In this document: positions 8,000-16,788 of the stretch, one piece after another
How the letters are laid out: the number at the start of each line of letters is the position of its first letter
How positions within the stretch are numbered: the first letter of the stretch is position 1
IMG/VR virus record: IMGVR_UViG_3300034284_001491
Span: 20,462 to 84,461 of that record
DNA length: 64,000 nucleotides
Source: a virus
Direction: 5' to 3' (one strand)
Translations under genes and position numbers: made by a program
The notes under the pieces: model-generated
Databases searched by the model: none
What the model was told of the DNA's origin: nothing
Seen by the model: only the letters and a program-made list of their open reading frames with translations

Positions 8000-9108
8000 T
8001 GGCTACACAATCAGAAATACAAGCATTAATAGATGAAATTGTAACTAATGCTAACTATAGAGCAAATCAATTAAGACCACTATTAACTTCAATGCTAGAT
8101 TTTGCATCAGCAGGTCAGACACAAGTTTTTGATGGCCTTGTTGCTAACAACACAACCTCTGCTACAACATTAATCCTAGACTATGGTGTGAATATAATTG
8201 ACACATCTAGCGTAACAGATTATGCGGCTAAGTTACCTCAGCCAGTAACGGGGAAGAGGGTTATTGTTGTCAATAAATCATCATTGCCTATTTCGCTTTT
8301 CCCATCTAACGTGGGAGGGCAAATAAATAATTATCCCGTTGACACACCAGCGATAGTGCCTCCTGATGGTAAAGCTTATGATTTTGTTTGTGTAGAAAAC
8401 CCTCTGCCTGGGGCATGGGTATGGAGTCCTCCTGCAACTAATCAATATGATTCAGGTGATATTGCTTTTACAACTACTACAGATTCTTTTACAAGTTATA
8501 TATGTGCAGCATCGCTATCTGGAACCACATATGCTGAGGAGCGTACTAGTCTATTTAGTGGAACAGGTTTTGCTTTTAATGGATTAAATAGTCCACAAAT
8601 AACCCAAACCACTCCAGCTGCAATGCCTAATTCTAATTATCAGGCAGTTTTTAAACCAGCTACACCTTGGAATGCGATCACTAAAATAAAAGTTTATAGT
8701 AATATTGTTCCTAATTTAGGGGATACACCTACTTTCACCCTTACTGCTAATTCTCTATATAATAATTATGTAGCAGGAACAACAACTTGGATAAGCGATG
8801 GTATTGGGGGTGGAAGTTCTCCGTTTCTTATAAATCCAGTTTTATTAACAAATGTAATAGCTTATACTGGTCCAGCTCCTTCTCCCGGTATTACCACAAA
8901 TATTGGTGATCCAGGTACAGTTTGGGGTGAATTAGTTCTAACTCCAAGTATGTTTTATTACGGAACAACTCCTCTTTCATTTGTTGGAGATCAGTTTATT
9001 TCAACAGATGGTGTTGAAGATATTTGGTTTACAAGATATATATCTGGGTTTTTTAAACATCGAGTTATAGGAAATGTTAAATTCCGTTTCTTCATAGAAT
9101 ATTATTAA
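7999..9108 (+). CDS. Putative fibre / appendage protein (369 aa)
   Basis: A 369-residue protein. A helical N-terminal region (residues 1-38) is followed by a beta domain near residues 75-150 rich in Val, Pro and Gly, with VTGKRVIVVNKSSLPISLFP. Domains of this kind, where a strand sequence is followed by PS-GG-IN, are common in phage fibre and appendage proteins. The rest is beta-rich and threonine/glycine-rich. Bases about 8200-8430 have visibly higher GC and different codon choice (CAG, ACG, GGG, AGG, GTC) than the flanking DNA, a sign that this domain was acquired. It is the first of four consecutive fibre-like genes. Exact position on the virion is unknown. Confidence 0.55.
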   Translation: MATQSEIQALIDEIVTNANYRANQLRPLLTSMLDFASAGQTQVFDGLVANNTTSATTLILDYGVNIIDTSSVTDYAAKLPQPVTGKRVIVVNKSSLPISLFPSNVGGQINNYPVDTPAIVPPDGKAYDFVCVENPLPGAWVWSPPATNQYDSGDIAFTTTTDSFTSYICAASLSGTTYAEERTSLFSGTGFAFNGLNSPQITQTTPAAMPNSNYQAVFKPATPWNAITKIKVYSNIVPNLGDTPTFTLTANSLYNNYVAGTTTWISDGIGGGSSPFLINPVLLTNVIAYTGPAPSPGITTNIGDPGTVWGELVLTPSMFYYGTTPLSFVGDQFISTDGVEDIWFTRYISGFFKHRVIGNVKFRFFIEYY

Positions 9109-9121
9109 TAGATTAAAAGTT

Positions 9122-9138
9122 TTTGTATATTATAATAT
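9122..9138 (+). promoter_or_regulatory. TTTGT-TTATAATAT box before fibre gene
   Basis: TTTGTATATTATAATAT lies 11 bases before the start at 9149. It has the same spacing (four bases between TTTG and TTATAATAT) as the copy at 6990. It is probably a promoter or start-region element. Confidence 0.4.
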
Positions 9139-9148
9139 ATATTATAGC

Positions 9149-10684
9149 ATGTTACCAACTAAATCAAATCATACTAAAGATGGATGTGTTACAACTTCAT
9201 CTAACTGTGTAATCTGGCAAGGTCCAGATCTTACATGTATTAATTTATGTAAAGGTGATACCGTAAGCGATGTAGTTGCAAAACTTGCCACTGAACTTTG
9301 TGAAATATTAGATTATGTAAATATTAGTGCATATGATTTATCTTGTTTAGATTTATCAGTACAACCAGTAAGTTTTGATCAATTAATTCAGGTAATTATT
9401 ACAAGATTATGTAATGCTGAAACTGCTATTGATAATATTGGTAGTGGAGGTTCTGGTGGAGGTGGAGGATCATCAGTTTGTCCTGATGATTGTTTAATTA
9501 ATTTACCTTCATGTTTACAATATATAAATGATTCCACTGGTAGTTTAGTAATTACTACATCATTAACAGACTTTGTTCAGAAATTAGGTGTTAAAATATG
9601 TGAATTACAAAATACAGTTGGAATTCAAACTGATACTATAGAACAGATTGCTGGTGATTTAGAATCATTAGAAACTACAGTAACTATTATACAAAATTCA
9701 ATTGGTAATTTACCAAATGTTAATATTAATTGTATTACTGGAACTACAGCCACTCAATTAGATGATGCAGTAGAATTAATTGCTACTACACTTTGTGAAT
9801 TAGAAACTACTGTTGAAAATTTAGGTGGTGATGATGTTACACAAGCATTGTTAAATCAATGTCCAGGTTTAAATACATCTAATGTATTAGTGGGATCTGG
9901 TACAATGCAGCAAATAGACGGGTGGATAACTAATCCAACTACTGTTGCAGAAAGTTTATCAAACTTATGGTTAACAGTTTGTGATATTAGAACTGCTGTT
10001 GGAAATATACTTACAAATTGTTGTTCATCTATTTGTAATGGGTTATCAATTCAACTAGAGATATCATATAATTCTATATCTAATTTAGTATCTCTATCAT
10101 TTACAGGTAATATTCCATCAGGATTAACCGCAAACCCATTAAATACAGTATTAACAGTCTCACAATCTGGTTTTGGTGGACAAACTTTATCAATACCTAT
10201 TCAGAATATTATTAATGGTGCTGCATATACATTTACACCTTCTAATTCTTTAAATGTTTTAGCACCATTTAGTATTTCAGGAACATTTTATGCAGACTCT
10301 ACAGAAACTAGTTGTTCAACTTCAGTAGTTAGTATTTATACTCCAAGTGCAGAATGTCCAGTACTTACTCTATCATCTGATTCAAGTACAGTTGATTATT
10401 CATTTACTTCAATATCTACAATAACAAATTATCAAGTTCAACTCTGGAACTCCACTCAAACTACATTAATTAGTGCAACTTCACATAGTGGAACTTCAGG
10501 ACCAATTACTGGAACATTTAGTTTATTAAATTCTGGTACTACATATAAAGTAAGAATTGGATATGATCTTTCAGGTGGATCTAATTATACTTACTGTCCA
10601 TATACTCAAATTTCAACTACAGTGTTAGCTTGTATTCCTGCTAATTCTGCAACTGCAACATTTAATATAATATTTGGAGGATAA
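9149..10684 (+). CDS. Cysteine-rich repeat fibre protein (511 aa)
   Basis: A fibre-like protein with three parts. The N-terminal segment at residues 19-46 carries the pattern CVIWQG ... GDTVSDVV, shared with the next gene and probably a virion anchor. The stalk has a helical repeat around conserved cysteines C51, C88, C151, C216 and C278, each followed by a short acidic helix (for example [13 protein letters not shown]). The last four lie 62-65 residues apart. A glycine/serine linker sits at 97-109. The C-terminal part (about 300-511) is beta-rich and looks like one or two fibronectin-III or Ig-like domains. Trimeric head or tail fibres of crAss-like phages have such stalks. It likely mediates attachment to the host surface or mucus. 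Confidence 0.6.
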   Translation: MLPTKSNHTKDGCVTTSSNCVIWQGPDLTCINLCKGDTVSDVVAKLATELCEILDYVNISAYDLSCLDLSVQPVSFDQLIQVIITRLCNAETAIDNIGSGGSGGGGGSSVCPDDCLINLPSCLQYINDSTGSLVITTSLTDFVQKLGVKICELQNTVGIQTDTIEQIAGDLESLETTVTIIQNSIGNLPNVNINCITGTTATQLDDAVELIATTLCELETTVENLGGDDVTQALLNQCPGLNTSNVLVGSGTMQQIDGWITNPTTVAESLSNLWLTVCDIRTAVGNILTNCCSSICNGLSIQLEISYNSISNLVSLSFTGNIPSGLTANPLNTVLTVSQSGFGGQTLSIPIQNIINGAAYTFTPSNSLNVLAPFSISGTFYADSTETSCSTSVVSIYTPSAECPVLTLSSDSSTVDYSFTSISTITNYQVQLWNSTQTTLISATSHSGTSGPITGTFSLLNSGTTYKVRIGYDLSGGSNYTYCPYTQISTTVLACIPANSATATFNIIFGG

Positions 10685-10692
10685 AATTAACA

Positions 10693-12213
10693 ATGAGCAC
10701 AAATACTTGTAATCACGATCAACCATGTGGTTGTAATAACGATGAACTAACAACATTACCAGATCCATGTGATACTACAGATTGTTCAGGTGAAGAATGT
10801 GAACAAATAATTAATTGTAATTGTGTTAGATATGATGGTGCACCTATCCCTCAAATTGGTGCTGAACCAGGAGATTCACTCTGTGACATAATTGTTGGAT
10901 TAGTTAATTTAGGAGGAGTACCTGGAGAAAGAGGAGATGATGGTGAGGTGGGTCCTCAAGGCCCTATAGGACCTGCCGGACCTCAAGGACCTATTGGACC
11001 AACTGGTCCACAGGGACCAATTGGCTTAACTGGATCGCAGGGTCCACAAGGTGAACAAGGAGAACAGGGAGAACAGGGTGTTAGAGGTAGAGCTGGTTTA
11101 GCTGGCTATTTACCTCAAGTTGATACTGGTTGGGTAGATTTGTTAGGATTTGATTTTTTAGGAACAACCTATGGTTGGAAATCTGGTATGCCAAAACCAC
11201 AAGTTAGAAGAATTGGAAGAACATTATATTTTAATGGAAATGTTTGGATTCCATTAGCTACAGATTCTACAGGTAATACAATAGCAACTCCAGATAATAA
11301 TGGAAATATTAATACAGTAAATTCTGAAGGTTATTTATATAATAAATCAGGAAGAACATATGAAGGAACTACTCCTGCTGGTTGTACAGTTACATCAGAT
11401 GGATTAATTAAACTCAATAACGGAAATACAGCAATACCTAGTAGTGTATTAAATGGTGCAACACTTGATAATGCATATACTACAAAAATAATTGGAAGAA
11501 GAAGAATTGGGTTATGGAATCTTGCTCTTACTACTAAATCAACAAGTGAAAATGCGATATTAAATACATATTTTAATGTAGTATTATCAAATACTGGAGT
11601 TTTACAGGTAATCACTGAAAGAGATGTTGAAAGTTTAACTACACTTCCAACTGAAAGTGGAAGTAATTCACTAAGATTTATTTGTTCAAGTATCATAGCT
11701 GGACAACGAGCATATGAATATAATAAAGGAAGTGTAACTTTAAATAGTAGTAATAGTGGTTCTATTTCTGACGTACCTCTTCCTGGTTTTGAATTATCTT
11801 CAGGTGCATACGGTTTTACTTCCGATTCAACTAATCCAGATGATGTAGGAGGATTTTATTTTCCTCTTAATGGACTAGTTGCACAATTAAGTCCTGTTGG
11901 AACCGCAACTATTTCAACTACTCCTTCACTTGTATCAAAAACAGATACTACAATAACTATGAATTGTGGAAATATTACAACATTAGCTAATGGAACTGCA
12001 TTTTATAAAGGTTTATGTTGGGCAGAAGGAACAATAATTACTCCTACAGTTAATGAGGATTATATATTATCTACAGCAACAGGATTTTCTATTGGCAATT
12101 TGACTGCAAATGGTCTTAAAGCAAATACATCATATAGATTTAAAGCATTTGTAGTTACAGAATCTGGAGTTCATTATTCAGGAATATCAATAACAATAAC
12201 AACCAATCCATAA
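10693..12213 (+). CDS. Collagen-like fibre protein with FN3-like C-terminus (506 aa)
   Basis: The N-terminal 70 residues are cysteine-rich and contain the anchor-like pattern CVRYDG ... GDSLCDII, as in the preceding fibre. Residues 75-137 are 21 perfect Gly-X-Y triplets ([12 protein letters not shown] and similar), a collagen-like triple-helix stalk. A globular beta domain follows (about 140-400). The last 100 residues have the WAEG / SYRFKAFVV pattern of a fibronectin-III domain. The layout, anchor then triple helix then globular head, is that of a trimeric receptor-binding or head fibre. It lies eight bases after the previous gene, so the two are co-transcribed. Confidence 0.7.
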   Translation: MSTNTCNHDQPCGCNNDELTTLPDPCDTTDCSGEECEQIINCNCVRYDGAPIPQIGAEPGDSLCDIIVGLVNLGGVPGERGDDGEVGPQGPIGPAGPQGPIGPTGPQGPIGLTGSQGPQGEQGEQGEQGVRGRAGLAGYLPQVDTGWVDLLGFDFLGTTYGWKSGMPKPQVRRIGRTLYFNGNVWIPLATDSTGNTIATPDNNGNINTVNSEGYLYNKSGRTYEGTTPAGCTVTSDGLIKLNNGNTAIPSSVLNGATLDNAYTTKIIGRRRIGLWNLALTTKSTSENAILNTYFNVVLSNTGVLQVITERDVESLTTLPTESGSNSLRFICSSIIAGQRAYEYNKGSVTLNSSNSGSISDVPLPGFELSSGAYGFTSDSTNPDDVGGFYFPLNGLVAQLSPVGTATISTTPSLVSKTDTTITMNCGNITTLANGTAFYKGLCWAEGTIITPTVNEDYILSTATGFSIGNLTANGLKANTSYRFKAFVVTESGVHYSGISITITTNP

Positions 12214-12223
12214 ATTTTAAATT

Positions 12224-13339
12224 ATGATTATAGATATTGACGTAAGTTGGACATTTGCAACACCACCTGCAACTACACCATATAGTGTAGATATATATTA
12301 TAGAAAAGTGGGTACTACAACATATAATACACAAACTATTACAAATGGTGAAAGTGGTTCTGCAACAATAAATGTTTGGAATAGTACAGAAGATACTATA
12401 TCAGATAGATCTGAACCATGTTCATGGGAATATGAAGGATATGTTGTCCCAACATGTGCAGCAAATGCTGTAGAACAAAGATTTTCATTTACTACAGATG
12501 CTCCACTTGATTTAACAGATTATATGCAATGTAGAGGAATTCAAGCTGAATGTACTGCAGGTGGTATTATTGCAATTATTCCTGATAGAACTGTTCTATT
12601 TGGTACTGATTTATCTATTACCCCTACTATTGATTTAGGTTCATTTACAGGTTCTGGAAATTCTTCACTCTTACCTGGAATTCAAGTAACCTTTATAAAT
12701 CCTTCTAACCCAATGTCTGGAATAGATTATATTCTATTAACAGGTGTTGATTTTTCTGCTGGATTTGATTCTACAACTTCTTTTGATATTACTGGATTTG
12801 AAGATGATAAACTTACTCCAGTAACAATGACACCAACTATTGTTACTGCATGCGGATCTCTTGATCCTCTTAATAGTATGTGTTATAGTGGAACTCCTAC
12901 ATATATACCTTTTGCAACCACTGATAATGGTGTAATTAATACATGTACAAATAATGAAACTATAACAGATTATAATTCAGTATTTGATAATACATTAGAA
13001 GCATCTATTGGTACAGTAAATATTACAGAAGATTATACATGTTGTCAGGCTTCAGAATGTAAAGTATATTATATACAAAATGTTGGAGTAGCATCAATGC
13101 CCTATATAACTAGTGTTAATCTAGGATATATAAGTGCGGTAACTGGAGAAGTTACTTATACCCCTAATATAAATGTTGGAAATAGTATAACCGTATTTGC
13201 TATTGAAGGCACAATTAAACCATATGCTACTGATATTTCAGCATTACCACCAATTCTTGGTGAAAATGTATTATACTCAATGGGAGCATTTTATATTTTA
13301 GGAGGTATTAATATTGTAGAAGCAGGATCTTGTGGATAA
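12224..13339 (+). CDS. FN3-like appendage protein (371 aa)
   Basis: A 371-residue, beta-rich protein, the last of the fibre cluster, starting 10 bases after the previous stop. Residues 1-95 read as one fibronectin-III-like domain (VDIYYRKVGTTTYNT pattern of alternating strands). The remainder is rich in Thr, Ile, Gly and Asn with scattered cysteines (CTAGGII, TCCQASEC). There is no signal peptide and no coiled-coil stalk, so it may be a distal tip or decoration rather than a full fibre. Function inferred only from composition and neighbours. A double hairpin follows. Confidence 0.5.
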   Translation: MIIDIDVSWTFATPPATTPYSVDIYYRKVGTTTYNTQTITNGESGSATINVWNSTEDTISDRSEPCSWEYEGYVVPTCAANAVEQRFSFTTDAPLDLTDYMQCRGIQAECTAGGIIAIIPDRTVLFGTDLSITPTIDLGSFTGSGNSSLLPGIQVTFINPSNPMSGIDYILLTGVDFSAGFDSTTSFDITGFEDDKLTPVTMTPTIVTACGSLDPLNSMCYSGTPTYIPFATTDNGVINTCTNNETITDYNSVFDNTLEASIGTVNITEDYTCCQASECKVYYIQNVGVASMPYITSVNLGYISAVTGEVTYTPNINVGNSITVFAIEGTIKPYATDISALPPILGENVLYSMGAFYILGGINIVEAGSCG

Positions 13340-13355
13340 TAAATATATATATATA

Positions 13356-13383
13356 TGTTACGTTTTGTTGGTTTTTCGTAACA
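13356..13383 (+). repeat. Inverted repeat (hairpin) before terminator
   Basis: TGTTACG (13356-13362) and CGTAACA (13377-13383) form a perfect 7-bp stem around a 14-base T-rich loop, seven bases before a second, GC-rich terminator hairpin. It may stabilise the transcript end or bind a protein. An AT alternation (13343-13356) precedes it. Confidence 0.5.
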
Positions 13384-13389
13384 AAGAAT

Positions 13390-13417
13390 CCCCGGTTTTC
13401 CGGGGTTTTCTTTTTTA
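13390..13417 (+). terminator. Intrinsic terminator after fibre cluster
   Basis: CCCCGG (13390-13395) and CCGGGG (13400-13405) form a 6-bp GC stem with a TTTT loop, followed by a long T-rich run (13406-13416). It ends the fibre transcript. Confidence 0.85.
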
Positions 13418-13427
13418 ATAAAAATCC

Positions 13428-13435
13428 TATATTTG
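13428..13435 (+). promoter_or_regulatory. Bacteroidota-type -7 element TATATTTG
   Basis: TATATTTG matches TAnnTTTG, sits just after a terminator and 20 bases before the start at 13455, and is followed by the AACCAAAT leader (13439-13446). No clear -33 element; the region upstream is the terminator itself. Confidence 0.45.
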
Positions 13436-13454
13436 TTTAACCAAATATTTAAAA

Positions 13455-14633
13455 ATGAAAAATTTAGAACAAAATCTTTTAAAAATGATGAGATGGAAGA
13501 AATCAAATGCTTACATCGCTAAAAAATTAAATGTCACTGAATCTGAATTAAAAAAAATTATGAGTGACTTTAAACTTAAAAGAAAAACATCTGAAGGAGT
13601 TATTGAATCTAAAGTTGATCTAGATAAAAATCAAACAGAATTAAAAGGTATATCATATGATGAACCTAAAACTCCAGAAGAAATAATAAAATTATTAAAG
13701 ATAGATACATCAAAGTGGAAACTATCTTCTTATTGGAATAAACAACAATCTGATCATTGGGTAATATCTGCTCTAGTTACACAGAAGACACTTAGTAAAG
13801 AAGAAATCTTAACTGAGTGTCTTTCTAGTTTTAATCCAGAATATACTCCATTAAAAAAATCAGATATTCATATAAATGATTCTAAGGAAGAAGTGTGTGC
13901 AGTAATATCATTACAAGATTTACATTTTGGAAAAACTGGTAATGAAGATGTTAAACATAGAATAAAATCTGTACTTAATAATTTATGTTCAACTCTCTAC
14001 ACTAATTATAAAGTAGATAAGATAATATATGTATTAGGAGGAGATCTATTAAATACAGATACATTTAATGGAACTACAACTTCAGGAACTGTTGTTGATT
14101 CATCTTATACAGCAGTTAAGATGTATGAAGAAGCATTTAATACAATGTATTTTACTATACATACTTTAAAACAATTCTGTGATATTCTCCATGTGGTATA
14201 TATACCAGGTAATCATGATAGACTTAGTTCATTTCATTTAGCTCATGCATTAGAGAATTCTATTAGAGATGAAAAGATAGATTGGGATTGTCAATATTCA
14301 GAAAGAAAAGTGGCAACATATGGTATTAATATGTTTGGTGTAGAGCATGGTGATGTAAAAATAAATCCATTGATATATGCTACAGAGTTTCCAGAAATAT
14401 GGGGTCTCACTAAAAATAGAGTGATATATACAGGACACTATCATATTAAGAAGACAACAACATATATTACAGAAAACGAAATACATGGTGTTAGTGTAAA
14501 AGTAATTCCATCATTATCTAATGTAGATTATTGGCATTATCACAATAAATATACAGGTGCTAAGAAAACAGCAGTGATGGATATTTATAGTGCTACAGAA
14601 GGAAAGATTGCAGAATACACAGTTTCATTTTAA
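13455..14633 (+). CDS. HTH-containing metallophosphoesterase
   Basis: A 392-residue protein. Residues 1-45 form a helix-turn-helix-like segment (YIAKKLNVTESELKKIM). The calcineurin-type phosphoesterase core carries all its metal-binding blocks: D155-L-H157, GGD ending at D197, G252-N-H-D255, a histidine near 296 (VEHGD) and G327-H328-Y-H330. Two metal ions would be held, and the enzyme would hydrolyse phosphoesters, most likely in nucleic acids or nucleotides. Metallophosphoesterases of this type are found among the structural genes of crAss-like and related phages. The N-terminal HTH suggests that it acts on DNA, perhaps at packaging or recombination intermediates (inference). The gene opens a new transcript after a terminator. 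Confidence 0.8.
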   Translation: MKNLEQNLLKMMRWKKSNAYIAKKLNVTESELKKIMSDFKLKRKTSEGVIESKVDLDKNQTELKGISYDEPKTPEEIIKLLKIDTSKWKLSSYWNKQQSDHWVISALVTQKTLSKEEILTECLSSFNPEYTPLKKSDIHINDSKEEVCAVISLQDLHFGKTGNEDVKHRIKSVLNNLCSTLYTNYKVDKIIYVLGGDLLNTDTFNGTTTSGTVVDSSYTAVKMYEEAFNTMYFTIHTLKQFCDILHVVYIPGNHDRLSSFHLAHALENSIRDEKIDWDCQYSERKVATYGINMFGVEHGDVKINPLIYATEFPEIWGLTKNRVIYTGHYHIKKTTTYITENEIHGVSVKVIPSLSNVDYWHYHNKYTGAKKTAVMDIYSATEGKIAEYTVSF

Positions 14634-14661
14634 AATATCCCTGTTTTTTAGTACATTATAT

Positions 14662-15243
14662 ATGAGATATTATAGCAAACCGGATCTTAATGCTCCTAGA
14701 TATAGACATAAAAGATATAACATAATCAATGATGATTTTTTTAAAAGATTATATGAAAAATATCCTAGAGCAAAAAAATATAAAACAAAAGAAATAAGAA
14801 AAATTATAGGAGATTTAAATGAAAAGATGTGGAACCTAGTAATAGATATAAGAGATGGTGTAGAACTACCGAATAATCTCGGATGGATATTTATTGGTTC
14901 ATGTCAAAGACCTACTAAGTATAATAAAGACTTTAACAAATCAAACTCCTATAATGCAGATATAAGACATAGAAATTATGAAAGTGATGAAAAACTAGCT
15001 AAAATATTTTACAGCAATTATGCTAAAAAATATCTATTTAAAAATAGAGATCTATGGGCTTTTACAGCTCATAGAAATTTTTCTAGAACTACATCAAAGA
15101 AATTTAAAGATAACTGGAATAGATACATACAAATAGATAAAACAAAACATATTACTGCAATAATGAAAAAAGAAAAATATAAAGAGTTAATTGCTAAGAG
15201 TAGTATTATTCCTGATGATTATAATGAATTTAAACTAGATTAA
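14662..15243 (+). CDS. Conserved basic phage protein, function unknown (193 aa)
   Basis: The frame is open from 14590, but that region overlaps the phosphoesterase and would need a GTG start. ATG 14662 lies in a clean gap and is preferred, giving 193 residues. The protein is basic and aromatic-rich, with blocks ELPNNLGWIFIGSCQ, KIFYSNYAKKYLFKN and LWAFTAHRNFSR. I recall proteins with this set of blocks next to the ring-protein genes in phages of Bacteroidota, with no assigned role. The charge suggests nucleic-acid contact or a neck component. The next gene starts one base after its stop. Confidence 0.6.
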   Translation: MRYYSKPDLNAPRYRHKRYNIINDDFFKRLYEKYPRAKKYKTKEIRKIIGDLNEKMWNLVIDIRDGVELPNNLGWIFIGSCQRPTKYNKDFNKSNSYNADIRHRNYESDEKLAKIFYSNYAKKYLFKNRDLWAFTAHRNFSRTTSKKFKDNWNRYIQIDKTKHITAIMKKEKYKELIAKSSIIPDDYNEFKLD

Positions 15244-15244
15244 A

Positions 15245-15919
15245 ATGACAACAATAGGTGATATTGTATCTAGACTAAGAGGTGTATTTAAAGCTAACAC
15301 TGAAGATGCTTTTATAACAGATCGTTTATTCTACAGTGTTGTTTTAAAATATGCCCATCTATATATAAAAAGAGATAAGCAAATAGATAAACTATTAGCT
15401 TTTAGCTCAATGGTTCAAACTATTCCTTGTTTAGAATTAATTGAAGTGGATAAAGTAAGTGATAGATGTTGTGCTGGAATTAAAAGTAATTGTAGAATAA
15501 TGAGGAGTAAAGAAAAAATTCCAGACATTATTGAATCAACAGTGGGGCCTTTATTTAGATCAGTGGCTAGTTTAGATAATTCAGTGGAGTTTACATTTAC
15601 AACAGCTACAACTTTTACATCTATAAGTAAGACTACAACATTTAAATATAACTCTACAAAGTATTATTGGTATGTAGATGGTTATCTATATTTTCCTAAT
15701 GTAGATTTTGATTTTGTGAAAGTAGAAGGATTGTTCCAAAATGATTTAGGATTAATCTCTTGTGATGAAAAAGAAAATTGTCTAATAAAACAAGAGAATA
15801 CAACATTTATTCCTGAGTATTTATTAGCAGAAATAGAAAATTCTGTTATAAAAGAACTCTCAATAAGATTACAAATACCAACAGATCAAGCAGATGACAA
15901 ACAAAATGTAAATAGATAA
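15245..15919 (+). CDS. Putative tail ring / neck protein (224 aa)
   Basis: A 224-residue protein with N-terminal helices containing FYSVVLKYAHLYIKRDKQI, a middle beta region with cysteines (RCCAGIKSNC) and a C-terminal helix ending in a polar tail. This is the usual build of small ring proteins stacked between portal and muzzle in crAss-like tails. Its stop overlaps the next start (TAATG), pairing it with another ring-like protein. I infer a structural role in the neck or tail barrel; the order within the tail cannot be read from sequence. Confidence 0.6.
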   Translation: MTTIGDIVSRLRGVFKANTEDAFITDRLFYSVVLKYAHLYIKRDKQIDKLLAFSSMVQTIPCLELIEVDKVSDRCCAGIKSNCRIMRSKEKIPDIIESTVGPLFRSVASLDNSVEFTFTTATTFTSISKTTTFKYNSTKYYWYVDGYLYFPNVDFDFVKVEGLFQNDLGLISCDEKENCLIKQENTTFIPEYLLAEIENSVIKELSIRLQIPTDQADDKQNVNR

Positions 15920-16788
15920 TGAGCAGCTTATATAATTATACAATTAAGTATAGAACAATTGATGATTTGTTGGAAGACATTAATGTTGATTTAATGAATC
16001 CAGCAATGGATAAAACAATTGAACCTCAACAACTTATCAAAGTTGCCATTAGGGTAAATTATGACTTAGGTTTAAGAATTCAAGAAACAAGAGAAAGAGT
16101 GCTTGAGATTGAAAATGGTAAAACTAAGTTACCCACTAACTTTTACACTTTGAATTTTGCTGTATTATGTGGATCATATACAGTGACATCTCCAGTTATC
16201 CAAGGAACACAAGTGGAAGAAGTGTTAGTAGACCAAGGTAATTGTGGCACTGATCCAGATTGTTCTGCACCTTATACTTGTGTAAATGATTGTGGAGGTT
16301 ATGTACAACTAATTCAGAGATTTAAAACTGAAACTAGAACTTATAATACAGTGTTTCCATTACATCTTACTTCATCTAAAGAAGTGAGTTGTGATTGCCC
16401 TAATACTAAAGTATCCGTTCAAACAAATAGTGGATATATTAAAGATGGTTTTTTATATGTAAACTTTGATACAGGTAATGTATATATTAACTATCAAAGT
16501 ACAATGGAAGATGAAGAAGGTAATCTTCTAGTGGCAGATCATCCTATTCTAAATGAATACTATGAATATGCTTTAAAACAAAGAATTATTGAGAATAGAA
16601 TAATGATGGGAGATCAAACTTCTGTACCTCAATTACAATTAGTGGAGCAGAGATTAAGAGCTGCAAGAAATAATGCATTATCATTAGTGAATACTCCAAA
16701 CTTTGCTGAATTAAAAAAGATTTGGGAAATGAATAGAGGAGCGATGTATAATAGATATTACGATATGTTTAAATCATATAAACCATGA
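15919..16788 (+). CDS. Putative tail ring / tail-barrel protein (289 aa)
   Basis: A 289-residue protein with N-terminal helices (RTIDDLLEDINVDLM, and the LIKVAIRVNYDLGLRIQET block), a central cysteine-rich beta region (residues 110-165, with CSAPYTCVNDCGG and CDCPN) and a C-terminal helical block (LRAARNNALSLVNTPNFAEL) that ends in aromatic residues. The layout matches ring proteins of crAss-like tails that bind each other around the channel. It overlaps both neighbours by one to four bases. Function is inferred from organisation and context. Confidence 0.6.
   Translation: MSSLYNYTIKYRTIDDLLEDINVDLMNPAMDKTIEPQQLIKVAIRVNYDLGLRIQETRERVLEIENGKTKLPTNFYTLNFAVLCGSYTVTSPVIQGTQVEEVLVDQGNCGTDPDCSAPYTCVNDCGGYVQLIQRFKTETRTYNTVFPLHLTSSKEVSCDCPNTKVSVQTNSGYIKDGFLYVNFDTGNVYINYQSTMEDEEGNLLVADHPILNEYYEYALKQRIIENRIMMGDQTSVPQLQLVEQRLRAARNNALSLVNTPNFAELKKIWEMNRGAMYNRYYDMFKSYKP

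Noticed and set aside
10915-11104. Collagen-like DNA as a tandem nucleotide repeat or CRISPR-like array
   Set aside because: Repetition is at protein level (Gly-X-Y); the DNA units are 9 or 18 bases and imperfect, with no spacers.
13343-13356. AT dinucleotide run as an origin or microsatellite
   Set aside because: Only about seven units in an AT-rich intergenic region; no iterons or origin features nearby.
14590-14661. N-terminal extension of the 193-residue protein
   Set aside because: It needs a GTG start and overlaps the end of the phosphoesterase; ATG 14662 lies in the gap and fits better.
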